This document shows positions 16,028 to 24,405 of a DNA stretch of 64,000 bases, in pieces. The stretch lies in the NCBI RefSeq assembly GCF_015714715.1, contig NZ_WAHS01000002.1:186001-250000 (forward strand), read 5' to 3'. A model generated the notes under the pieces. The model was not told the DNA's origin and did no database searches. It saw only the letters and a list, made by a program, of their open reading frames with translations. Every line of letters starts with the position of its first letter. Position 1 is the stretch's first letter. Source of the stretch: Aestuariivirga litoralis (GTDB lineage Bacteria; Pseudomonadota; Alphaproteobacteria; Rhizobiales; Aestuariivirgaceae). The position numbers were made by a program, and so were the translations under genes.

Positions 16028-17497
16028 CTACCTCACCGAATCCATGAGTTGGCCCAGCATTGAATTCACCGTCGTCATGATCTTGGCCGCCGCCTGGTAG
16101 GATTTCTCCAGCGCCAGAAGCTGCGACATTTCATCATCAATATTCACACCCGTGGTGCGCGACAGTGCATCGGTGGCACGGCTCATCACGGCGTCAGCCG
16201 CGGTCGAAACCTTGGTGGCATCCGAGCGGCCCGCTTCCACCCAACCTGCCGAAGCCGTGGCCAGCCCCGTCAGGGAATAGCTGGACGAAAGTTTGGTGGC
16301 CGACGAAAATGTCATCGGTGCGCTCATCGCGCTCATCAAGGAACTGAGGCGGGCTTGGAAACCGGAAACACCGGTCGTGTTGTATTTATAGGCCGCACCA
16401 TTGGCGCCGCCATCGCGCACCAGATTGGGGTTGCCGCCGGCACCTGAATCAAAGGCGGCATTTACACTGATCGAAGCAGCAAGCCCGGAAATCAGTGTGC
16501 CTGAAGCAGGTACTGCGGGAGAGCCCGAATAGCTGAACAGGCCGGTTGCATCCGCACCGCCCCCACCACTCTGGTCTTTTTCGGAAAAGGCGGTGACAAG
16601 CCCGCGGGCAATTTCATCAAGCTGGTTCTGGTAGGTCGGGCCTACTTCATCGCGCACCTTGGCATAGGCCGCGATATTGCCGGTCTTCGTCGGCATCGGC
16701 GAATTGGCGCCGAGGATCTGCACGCCATCGGCATAAACGCCATTGCCGGCACTGGAAGCAGAAAGCGTCAGCGAAGGCTGGAATGTTATGGTGCGCGGCA
16801 CGCGGTCGTAAAGCGTAACACCGCCGTCGGAATAGATGGCCATGCTGCCATCAGCGCGTTGGTTTGTCCGGATGCCAATTTCCTGGGAAATCTGCTTCAG
16901 CAAAGCGTCGCGCTGATCTTGGGCGGCGGCCTTTTCGTCATTGGAAATGGTGCCGCTGGACAGCGAATTATCAATCTTCTGGAATTGCGCCAGAAGCGAA
17001 TTCAGATTTTTGACCGAAGTATCAATTCCGGTATCAGCGGTTTCGCGAACGTCTTCAACCTTCTTTGAGGCATCGTTCAGAATTTGCGCCAGGCTCTTGG
17101 CCTGGGTGATCACCTGGTTGGCCATGGTGACATTGGAAGGATCTGATTCAGAAGCCTGCAAGGCCTGCTGCAGCTGGTCAATGCCCCAAGCTACGGAGCC
17201 ATCTGATTCAACATCGCCGACAGTGTTGCTCAGTGAAGTAAAGGCGGCGAGGATCGAGCTTTGTCCGGCGCTGTCGCTGGTGGCCGCCAAAAGCGCGTCG
17301 GTCAGCTGCTTGCTGGCAGCACGCTGCAGCGCGCCACTTTGCACGCCGCCATCGGAGTTGGTGGTGGGCGCCAGCGTTTCACGGGCATAATCCGGATCGC
17401 TGGCGCGCGTAATGTTGCGCGAGACGACGGCACTCTGCCCCGACGTGACCAGAAGCCCCGCAAGTGCATTGGAAAGTGCCGAAGTCAAACCGCTCAT
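16028..17497 (-). CDS. flgK: hook-associated protein FlgK
   Basis: This 489-residue protein starts with the SALSNALAGLLVTSGQSAVV helix containing the rod/hook-type NI-RA segment and ends with GVNIDDEMSQLLALEKSYQAAAKIM, the FlgK C-terminal signature. It caps the hook before the filament. Length is normal. Confidence 0.95.
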   Translation of the reverse strand: MSGLTSALSNALAGLLVTSGQSAVVSRNITRASDPDYARETLAPTTNSDGGVQSGALQRAASKQLTDALLAATSDSAGQSSILAAFTSLSNTVGDVESDGSVAWGIDQLQQALQASESDPSNVTMANQVITQAKSLAQILNDASKKVEDVRETADTGIDTSVKNLNSLLAQFQKIDNSLSSGTISNDEKAAAQDQRDALLKQISQEIGIRTNQRADGSMAIYSDGGVTLYDRVPRTITFQPSLTLSASSAGNGVYADGVQILGANSPMPTKTGNIAAYAKVRDEVGPTYQNQLDEIARGLVTAFSEKDQSGGGGADATGLFSYSGSPAVPASGTLISGLAASISVNAAFDSGAGGNPNLVRDGGANGAAYKYNTTGVSGFQARLSSLMSAMSAPMTFSSATKLSSSYSLTGLATASAGWVEAGRSDATKVSTAADAVMSRATDALSRTTGVNIDDEMSQLLALEKSYQAAAKIMTTVNSMLGQLMDSVR

Positions 17498-17513
17498 ATC
17501 AAATGATCAAACC

Positions 17514-18776
17514 TTAGCGCTTCAGGTTGACCAGGACGTCCATCAGGTCTGCACCTGTCTGGAATACCTTGGAATTGGCCGTGTATGTGCGCTGCGCGTC
17601 AATCATTTCGGTGAACTGCGTCGCAATGTCCGCCGTTGATTGCTCAAGCTGGCTCGATTTCACGTTGCCGAATCCGGGATCACCCGGAAAGCCGATCTGC
17701 AAGCCACCCGATTCCGACGTGGTCACGAAGACGTTGCCGGACTGCGAGTTGAGGTTGTCGGCACTGGCCACGGTGGCCAGCGGAATGCGATAAGCGGCTT
17801 TGCGCGTGCCATTATCGAAAGCCACATAGACCGTGCCGTCATCGGCAATTTCAACGGTTTTGGGGGCTGATGCTTTGTTGCCGTTCACACCTGATGAGAT
17901 CACCGAGTAGTTGGTGGCAAGTTCGGTGGTACCCGTCAGATCCAGCGACAGCGCCTGCCCGCCTGGAACAGTCAGCGACAGCGTCGTCGGCGTCGTCGTC
18001 ATCTGGCCGTTGGAAGAGCTGAAGGTCAGCGTCTTGGTGGAAAGCGGGGCAGAACCCGAAGCACCATAAGGGAAGCCGCCATTGGTCGCAGTGGACTGGT
18101 CAAAGGCGCTGACTTCCCAAGTATCGGGGCCAGTCTTGCTGAAATAAAGGTCAAGAGTGACTTGCTGGCCCTGGTTGCCATAAACCACCAGCGAAGACTT
18201 GTTGGTATAAGTTGAGCTTGCCGTATTGGTCGAAGGCAGATTGGCAGCTGCAACGGCCGTGGCATCATAAGGCATGTTGGCTTGGAAAATACCCGTCGTC
18301 GAAGGCTCCGCCGAAAGCTGGCTGCTGCTCGTGGTAATCGGCACGAGGCCGGTATAACCATTCACCACAATGCTCGGATCGCCATTGAGAATGGGATAAC
18401 CCATCAGTTTGTAGCCAGCGGCGTTGACCAGTTCATTGTTGGAATTGGGAACGAAATTACCTGCACGGGTAATCACGTTGTTGCCCGCCGAATCCTGCAC
18501 GAGGAAGAACCCATTGCCCTGGATGGCAAGGTCGGTGGACGAATTGGTGCCCACCAGCGTACCCTGCCCATCAACCATGCGGCGGGTTTCAACGGCGACG
18601 GAACCGGAATTGTAAGAAGACAACGCATTGTCGATCACCATCGAAGAGAACTGCGTGTTCACTTCCTTGTAACCGACGGTATTGGAATTGGCGACATTGT
18701 CTGAGACGGCTGAAATACGGCTCGCCTGGGCGGCCATGCCAGAAGCGCTGGTACGCATTACTCCATATAGGCTCAT
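17514..18776 (-). CDS. flgE: flagellar hook protein FlgE
   Basis: The 420-residue protein has the N-terminal rod/hook motif SAVSDNVANSNTVGYKE, a large beta-rich centre and the C-terminal FTEMIDAQRTYTANSKVFQT. Two ATGs are adjacent (18779 and 18776); GGGAG is six bases from the second, so I chose it. It begins a run that follows a 146-base gap after the transglycosylase, where its promoter probably lies. Confidence 0.95.
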   Translation of the reverse strand: MSLYGVMRTSASGMAAQASRISAVSDNVANSNTVGYKEVNTQFSSMVIDNALSSYNSGSVAVETRRMVDGQGTLVGTNSSTDLAIQGNGFFLVQDSAGNNVITRAGNFVPNSNNELVNAAGYKLMGYPILNGDPSIVVNGYTGLVPITTSSSQLSAEPSTTGIFQANMPYDATAVAAANLPSTNTASSTYTNKSSLVVYGNQGQQVTLDLYFSKTGPDTWEVSAFDQSTATNGGFPYGASGSAPLSTKTLTFSSSNGQMTTTPTTLSLTVPGGQALSLDLTGTTELATNYSVISSGVNGNKASAPKTVEIADDGTVYVAFDNGTRKAAYRIPLATVASADNLNSQSGNVFVTTSESGGLQIGFPGDPGFGNVKSSQLEQSTADIATQFTEMIDAQRTYTANSKVFQTGADLMDVLVNLKR

Positions 18777-18922
18777 CATAAGCTCCCACTAACTGTCCCC
18801 CAAGCTTGGCATAATCAACTTGCGGCAGGCTGTAGTGGAGCGCTCAGATTTTCCTAAAATTGCATCAGGGAAGTGTCAGACAAGACACAACAAAAGATTG
18901 TTAGTGAATCCCAATTTGGTAA
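18777..18922 (-). promoter_or_regulatory. intergenic region upstream of flgE
   Basis: This is the longest gap in the run between fliF and fliR and the likely site of a promoter for the hook genes. Read on the minus strand it contains AT-rich stretches and a TTGTCTGACA segment, but I could not define a -35/-10 pair or a known flagellar sigma element. Confidence 0.3.
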
Positions 18923-19564
18923 TCAGCGGCCGCAGTAAGAACGCGCGTCGGAAGTCCAGGCACCAAAGCCGGAAGCCACCAGATTGCGGATCACACTGCA
19001 CACATAGCGCTTCTGTTCCTGGGGGATGCGCGGGCTGGCATGATAACGCGCCACGGCTTGCGTCCATCCGCCTTCCGAAGCACGAAGCTCTTTCAGAAAC
19101 CGTGCCGCGTAAATGATGTTTTTCTGCGGATCCAGCATCTCTTCGGGCGAAGCGAAGTTCTTCCCGTGATAGTGCCAATTCACTTGCATGCACCCCAGGT
19201 CGATCAGCTTTTTGCCTTGCATGCGCGCCCAGCGGAACTGGCGCATCGCATCTTCCTGGGAATAGGTGATGACGCTCTTGCCCTGGATATTGAGAGCATA
19301 GGGATGCAGGCTGCCCTTGTTGCCGCTCTCCGTCATACCCACGGCATAGAGCACGCCCAGCGGTACTTGCTCTGAGTCAGAAACCGCCTGCAGATATTGC
19401 TCGCAGATCTTGCCGTCCTGCGATGCCAGTGCCGGAGAAGAATTACAGATAAATGCTGCCAGAACGCTGGCCACCACCAGCATCAGTGCTGTTCGCGGTT
19501 TCGCCAGAACGCCTGCGCGGCATGCCATAGGTCTGAGCATTTGGAGCTTGCCTGCCACTGTCAT
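18923..19564 (-). CDS. lytic transglycosylase-like protein in flagellar cluster
   Basis: This 213-residue protein has a signal peptide ending in ASPALAS-type sequence and an SLT-type lysozyme-like domain: the catalytic Glu in VGMTESGNKGSLHPYALN, then GCMQVNWHYHG and AVARYHAS. It probably opens peptidoglycan for the rod or hook. The ATG at 19564 has a strong Shine-Dalgarno (GAGGG) and overlaps the 3' end of motD by 122 bases in another frame; later ATGs at 19540 and 19528 would shorten the overlap but have weaker sites. A gene of this kind follows motD in Sinorhizobium as well. Confidence 0.85.
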   Translation of the reverse strand: MTVAGKLQMLRPMACRAGVLAKPRTALMLVVASVLAAFICNSSPALASQDGKICEQYLQAVSDSEQVPLGVLYAVGMTESGNKGSLHPYALNIQGKSVITYSQEDAMRQFRWARMQGKKLIDLGCMQVNWHYHGKNFASPEEMLDPQKNIIYAARFLKELRASEGGWTQAVARYHASPRIPQEQKRYVCSVIRNLVASGFGAWTSDARSYCGR

Positions 19565-21089
19565 TCTGTCCCTCGCTCCCGTTCGATTGACCGGGATTTG
19601 CGTTGCTGCCAGCACCGCTCTGGTTGGCGGAACTCTGGTTGCCGCTGGTCTGCGGATTATCTTTGGGTCCCTGGTCCTGGGTGGAGAACGACAGGCTGTC
19701 AGACTTGAACGCCGGCATCACCTGCTGCAGGGCCTGCAGCAATTGGGTCGAATCCGATTCAAGCTGGTCACCCGTTGTCTTTTGTTCCGAAGCCAGGCTG
19801 ATCTTGAGGGCACCGCCGGAATTTGAAATTTTTACCAGCACATTGCCCAGGCCTTCCGGATGCAGGCGCACCGTCAAAACCTTGGAGGCCTGCGCCACTT
19901 GCGATGTATCGGCGGCCACGCGCTGTGCCGGCAATTCCTGCAAGATGCGTTCAACAATCTGCGTCACTGGCGAAGCTGAATCGGCGGCAACATGGCTGGC
20001 AGATGCAACCGCTTCAGCCTTAACCTGCATTGAGGTTTCCAGAACCTTGGCGCTCGCCACATTCTGCTCTTTGTGCTGGGGTTCCTTTTCCCTTCCGGAA
20101 GAGCCATTCGAGGCACCACCATCGTCATGGCGTTGCGTCACATGGATTTCGCCAACGAGGCCACTGGCCTGTGCACCAGCAATTACCTGAGCATCATCGT
20201 CTGAATCGGTCGAGGCGCCATCAGTCTTGGAGGGTCCAGCAAGGCCAACCTTGCCTGAAATTTCAAACTTGGCAGCAGTTTCAGTTCTGATGCCGGACGT
20301 ATCGGCGGCGGCCTGAGCAGCAGAAGCCTGGTGAATTGCAGGTGTGGACGGGTTGCGCGGCGAAACCTTCGTTTCGGCCACCGCCGCTTCAGTTGTCTTA
20401 AACTTGGTGCCGGCTGCTTCGTCAGCTGTCTTGACCTCGGGCTTGTCAAAATTCTTGACCGGCTGGACCGGTGCTAGGGCAGCAGCGGCATCATCCACAG
20501 CCTCGAGCGACTTTGGTGTTTTCACCAGCGCAGCGTGCGAGGCGGCCTTTGTTTGCTTCGCATCGACAGCGGGCTGAGCCGTGCTCGATACATCATTGGC
20601 AACTTCATCGGTGGCGATTTTCTTGGCGGGAGTCAGGAAATCGGCATCCCAGCCGCGCATCATATATGCCCCGGCAAACAGGCTCGTTGTGCCATTCTGG
20701 CTTTTGACAGCGGGCACATCGGCCTCTTCGTCAACGGCAGCGTCATCCTGCGCCTCGCCGGACGCTTCTTCGTCAGCTGTCGCACGCGGGCTGGCCAGCT
20801 TGGCTTCGACCTGGTTCAGCAATGCAACAAAATCATTGGAGGCAGAAGCGTCATCGCCAGCGTTCGCACCAACATGGGCTTTCACGTGGGCTTGCGCCTT
20901 GATCTGTAATTTTCCGGAATTCGTTTTGGGGTTTTGGGACTCGGTTTCGGGGTTCAATAAGGCAGACAGATCCGCAAAACTGTCACTTTTATTTCCAGAA
21001 GTCTTCCCAACCAACTTGAGGTGTTTCGCAGACTTTGCAAAACCACTGGCACTTACATTAGGCGAACTCGTTACATCAGACGTCTTCAA
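19443..21089 (-). CDS. motD: hook-length control protein MotD (FliK)
   Basis: This 548-residue protein is mostly low-complexity Ala, Ser, Lys and Asp-rich sequence, as expected of a molecular ruler, with a folded C-terminal Flg_hook domain around LTVRLHPEGLGNVLVKIS and QLLQALQQVMPAF (about 400-460). MotD of rhizobia was named as a motility protein and corresponds to FliK, which sets hook length. It overlaps motC by four bases and its own tail is overlapped by the transglycosylase gene. Confidence 0.88.
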   Translation of the reverse strand: MKTSDVTSSPNVSASGFAKSAKHLKLVGKTSGNKSDSFADLSALLNPETESQNPKTNSGKLQIKAQAHVKAHVGANAGDDASASNDFVALLNQVEAKLASPRATADEEASGEAQDDAAVDEEADVPAVKSQNGTTSLFAGAYMMRGWDADFLTPAKKIATDEVANDVSSTAQPAVDAKQTKAASHAALVKTPKSLEAVDDAAAALAPVQPVKNFDKPEVKTADEAAGTKFKTTEAAVAETKVSPRNPSTPAIHQASAAQAAADTSGIRTETAAKFEISGKVGLAGPSKTDGASTDSDDDAQVIAGAQASGLVGEIHVTQRHDDGGASNGSSGREKEPQHKEQNVASAKVLETSMQVKAEAVASASHVAADSASPVTQIVERILQELPAQRVAADTSQVAQASKVLTVRLHPEGLGNVLVKISNSGGALKISLASEQKTTGDQLESDSTQLLQALQQVMPAFKSDSLSFSTQDQGPKDNPQTSGNQSSANQSGAGSNANPGQSNGSEGQNDSGRQAPNAQTYGMPRRRSGETANSTDAGGGQRSGSIYL

Positions 21090-22423
21090 GGTGATAGTCC
21101 CTCCAACGCCTTGCTTGTAGTCTCCAATTGTTGTGCGACACTTGCGTTAAGCTTTTTGACGGTGTCAAAATCTTCATAAGGCTGCTGCGGCCCATAAACC
21201 GGTTCCACCGGATTGGAGATTTGCTGCGCAATGCCATCGGCCAGCGAAGTGGCCGCCCGCAACACTTCAACATCCTCCATGCTGAAGGAAGCTGCCTTGA
21301 AATTGGTCAAAACCTGAAGCGCCGCTTCACCATCGCCTACATTGCAGGCCGCCTGATAAAGCCGCGCGCGGTTCATGTCTTCCGAGCCTTCAGCGGCGAG
21401 TTTTACAATCTTTCCAAAGGCGAAACTGCACAGCCGTTTATAGCCAGCGCGCAAGGCTGTCGCCTGCAAATCACCCATGACGGCAACCTTGCGGTCCAAC
21501 GGTAAGGCAGCGGCCAGCAATTCCAGATCAACATCTGCAACCGGCGTTTTGTTCTTTTCCATCCCGGCAATGCCCTTCACCAAGTCGGTCGCGAAATCGC
21601 TGTAATAAAGCGATTTGGGAAAGCGCCGCTCATAGCGGCTGGCCCAATAGACAAAATCAAGCCGCTGCTGCTTGGTCGAAGCCAAGGCAACGAGGCGGCG
21701 CGTGGCTGCTTCTTCCACCAGCGTGCCCAAAGCGTGGTTGGCTGCCTCCACCAGATAGCCCCGCCGTTCTTCAAACGGCGCATCATTATGAACCTGAGCC
21801 AGCATCATGTTGAGGCGCGCGGCAATCGGATCAGGAAAGGCGGCCGGATCAAGCACGGATAGCTTTTCCGCGGCCAGTTTCGGGCTATCACTCACATAGG
21901 CCAAAGCTGCCTGAAGAAGCGCCTTGCGCCTTGTGCTCATCGGCGTCACGGCGGTGGCCTTCAGCACCAGATCGGGCGTTCCCCCCGACAGCACATAGAC
22001 AACCAGCGCATCAATCTCCGCCGGATCAAGCTTTTCAAAACTGGAGCCGCGCAGCAGCGTGCGCATCTCGATCATGACTTTCTTGAACCGGGTGCTGGCC
22101 TCCGGGTCACCGCGCGACATGGCGGTCAGTTCAAGCTGCAATGTGCGCACTTTGTGAATGATGTCGCTATGGAGCGCAACTTCAGGCTCGGATATTTCAG
22201 CCTTCCAATCTGCAGCATCGGCTGCAGCGCGCTTGTCATCTTCGGAAGCTTCTGCCGCATGCTCGGCAGCAAGGCCCACCTTCACCAGGCCTGCATGGAT
22301 AATGCCACCCTTGGGGCCGAAAAAATGCAAAGCGCCGCCGCCCGCGCCGATCAGCAGCACGGAAACACCCATGATGATTGCCGTTTTCTTACCCGGCAGA
22401 CGCGGCTTTAAACGCAGCTTCAC
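21086..22423 (-). CDS. motC: motility protein MotC
   Basis: This 445-residue protein has one N-terminal membrane helix (about 13-32) and a large, mostly helical periplasmic domain. Features such as HKVRTLQLELTAMSRGDPEASTRFK, in parts, and ALVVYVLSGGTPD match rhizobial MotC, a periplasmic partner of MotB needed for motor function. It lies between motB and motD as in Sinorhizobium. Confidence 0.9.
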   Translation of the reverse strand: MKLRLKPRLPGKKTAIIMGVSVLLIGAGGGALHFFGPKGGIIHAGLVKVGLAAEHAAEASEDDKRAAADAADWKAEISEPEVALHSDIIHKVRTLQLELTAMSRGDPEASTRFKKVMIEMRTLLRGSSFEKLDPAEIDALVVYVLSGGTPDLVLKATAVTPMSTRRKALLQAALAYVSDSPKLAAEKLSVLDPAAFPDPIAARLNMMLAQVHNDAPFEERRGYLVEAANHALGTLVEEAATRRLVALASTKQQRLDFVYWASRYERRFPKSLYYSDFATDLVKGIAGMEKNKTPVADVDLELLAAALPLDRKVAVMGDLQATALRAGYKRLCSFAFGKIVKLAAEGSEDMNRARLYQAACNVGDGEAALQVLTNFKAASFSMEDVEVLRAATSLADGIAQQISNPVEPVYGPQQPYEDFDTVKKLNASVAQQLETTSKALEGLSP

Positions 22424-22432
22424 AACCTGTTC

Positions 22433-23845
22433 CTACCTCTGGAGAAGGAACTCCACTCTTCTGTTTTCCGGTGCCAGCGGGTCCGAATTCTCGATCGGAC
22501 TGGTGGCGCCAAACCCTTCAATCTTCAGAATGCGGCCCTCATCCAATCCCCCCTTCAGCAGCATGTAGCTGGCCATATGGGCGCGCGATGTTGACAGCTG
22601 CCAATTGTCGAATTTCAGCGAACGGTACTGGCGGGCATCCGTGTGACCGCGCACCACCACTTTGCCGGGCTGTGAGTTCAGGATCTTGCCGATGGATTCA
22701 ACCACCGCGACCAAAGGCTGGGTGGGTGCAGCAGAACCGATGTCAAACATTGAACTGCCAACCTTGTCGCTCAATACGATGAGCAGGCCCTCTGAGGTCA
22801 TCTTCACTGAAATATTCAGGCTCTCGGACACACCGGCAACCTTGGCCGCTTCCAAAATGGCCTTGGCCGTCTGGTCAACCAGCGCCGTATCAGCAACTTT
22901 CTGGTTCTGGGCCGCTGCCGTATCTTGGGCGGGATTGTCTTTGGTCGGAGCAACCGGCGGCGTCACCTGTTCAGGTGTCACTTCGGCCGTCTGGGTCTTT
23001 TCGACGGGCGTCGCTGCAACCTGGTTCTCACCGGACTTCTGCTCACCCAGCTTCTGGTCGCCGGCTTTTTGATCGCCCGCTGCACTTTCGCCAACCTTCT
23101 GGTCGCCGGCCTTTTGTTCGCCTGCAGCGCTCTGGCCAATCTGGTTTTCACCTGTCTTGGCTACCGGAGCGTCCTTGCTGGTCTCAACTGGAACTTTTGA
23201 GGTCTGCGGCGGAAATTCTTCAGCCGTCTTGGTGGCCGAAGTCGGCTCATGATCCATCACCGCGCCATTATTGGCCAAAGCCGGCGCCTGTGAGGTTTCA
23301 GAATTCTTCTTGCCTTCACGCAGCGCTTCCCAGGCCTTGGGATCAAAGGGATCGCCGCTCTTTTCGCTGACGATTTCAACTTCGCGGCCAGACGGCTGAC
23401 CTGATCCTTCGGTGGAGATCGAATCGATCGCCTTGTATGGATCATGCATCATGTTGTCTTCGGACTTTTGCGCCGAGACATTCGCTTGTTCCGCCTTGCC
23501 GCCGTCCTTGGCTTCAACCGCGTCACCCTGCTTTTCGGCACTGCCCGAAACTTCTGGCGGAGCTTTCGTATCCGTATGTTTTGGGTTCGGCACTTCGCGC
23601 AGGCCTTTGCCTGCCGGCGAAGGGTCGGTCATCTTGATTGGGTTAAAATAGCTCGCCACCTTGGCACGCGTGGCTTCATTGGCCGAGTTCACCAGCCACA
23701 TCACCAGGAAGAAGGCCATCATGGCCGTCACGAAGTCGGCATAGGCGATTTTCCAGGCGCCACCATGGTGCCCGTCATGATCGCCGTGCTTGCGCCTTAC
23801 GATGACAATTTCTGCGTGGTGGTGTTCGTCGGTATGATCGCTCAT
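22433..23845 (-). CDS. motB: flagellar stator protein MotB with expanded linker
   Basis: The 470-residue protein has a His-rich cytoplasmic tail, one membrane helix with the ion-carrying aspartate D37 in AYADFVTAMMAFFLVMWL, and a C-terminal OmpA-like peptidoglycan-binding domain (about 350-470) with VVRGHTDAR and the NRRVEF end. Between them is a linker of nearly 300 residues containing imperfect repeats of GDQKxGE type at about 231-276. This is much longer than in enterobacteria (308 residues in total). Start overlaps the FliH-like gene stop by four bases. Confidence 0.95.
   Translation of the reverse strand: MSDHTDEHHHAEIVIVRRKHGDHDGHHGGAWKIAYADFVTAMMAFFLVMWLVNSANEATRAKVASYFNPIKMTDPSPAGKGLREVPNPKHTDTKAPPEVSGSAEKQGDAVEAKDGGKAEQANVSAQKSEDNMMHDPYKAIDSISTEGSGQPSGREVEIVSEKSGDPFDPKAWEALREGKKNSETSQAPALANNGAVMDHEPTSATKTAEEFPPQTSKVPVETSKDAPVAKTGENQIGQSAAGEQKAGDQKVGESAAGDQKAGDQKLGEQKSGENQVAATPVEKTQTAEVTPEQVTPPVAPTKDNPAQDTAAAQNQKVADTALVDQTAKAILEAAKVAGVSESLNISVKMTSEGLLIVLSDKVGSSMFDIGSAAPTQPLVAVVESIGKILNSQPGKVVVRGHTDARQYRSLKFDNWQLSTSRAHMASYMLLKGGLDEGRILKIEGFGATSPIENSDPLAPENRRVEFLLQR
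23018..23155 (-). repeat. in-frame degenerate repeats in the MotB linker
   Basis: The coding sequence carries about six imperfect copies of a 15-24 base unit encoding A-GDQK-GE-type peptides (residues about 231-276 of MotB). Units are in frame and differ by synonymous and conservative changes, so this is repeat expansion inside a protein and not an array. Confidence 0.75.
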
Positions 23846-24405
23846 GGCAGCACACTATTCAATTTAGCTTGCCACACGCTGATTTCGGTCGACACGCTGG
23901 TGCTGCGCACCTTGGCGTACAACTCGGCGTCCGGCGATGGTGACACTTTCGCCTTGATCCCTTCGCGCTGGAACGCGGCTTCCAGCCTGGCTTGCAAGGC
24001 TTTCGGCACTTGCACGGCAACATCCTGCGACAGCTCATCGCCCAGGGCGGAGGCAACCGCTTGGCAGAAGCTCTCAATCGCTACAGTTTCAATCTGCTTG
24101 CCCATCCAGGGCTTCAGGACTGCATTGAACTGACCCGTCAGGTCAGCACTCATGCGGGCCGCAAAATGCGATATCTTCTCGTCGATATCTTGGGTCACCG
24201 AGGCTGCTACGGAAGCGCATCTGGCATCGACGCCCGCTGCCACGTCACGGCGCACGCTGGCCTCGATGTTGTCAAGCAGCCCGCCCAATAGCGCGTCAAA
24301 TTCTTCGACGCCGCTTTCATCGGCCTGAAACCCGCCGTCAAAACCAAATCCGTCAAAGGCAGGTTGAGGCGGCCTGCGGCGCGACCATTCTGAAAGAGTG
24401 ATCAT
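23842..24405 (-). CDS. FliH-like export ATPase regulator candidate
   Basis: This 187-residue protein lies directly after fliF with a four-base overlap at each end (fliF before, motB after), so it is part of the basal-body set. It has a Trp at position 7 in LSEWSRRRP, a long helical middle (about 40-125) and a C-terminal alpha/beta tail with KALQARLEAAFQREG. FliH proteins, which hold the export ATPase FliI inactive and tie it to FlhA and FliN, have N-terminal Trp residues, a coiled-coil centre and a V-ATPase-E-like end, and usually sit near fliF. No other FliH candidate is in the window. Sequence similarity is too low to be sure. Confidence 0.55.
   Translation of the reverse strand: MITLSEWSRRRPPQPAFDGFGFDGGFQADESGVEEFDALLGGLLDNIEASVRRDVAAGVDARCASVAASVTQDIDEKISHFAARMSADLTGQFNAVLKPWMGKQIETVAIESFCQAVASALGDELSQDVAVQVPKALQARLEAAFQREGIKAKVSPSPDAELYAKVRSTSVSTEISVWQAKLNSVLP

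Noticed and set aside
23018-23155. MotB repeats as a CRISPR array
   Set aside because: Units are short, imperfect, in frame and within a conserved protein; there are no constant repeats with unique spacers.
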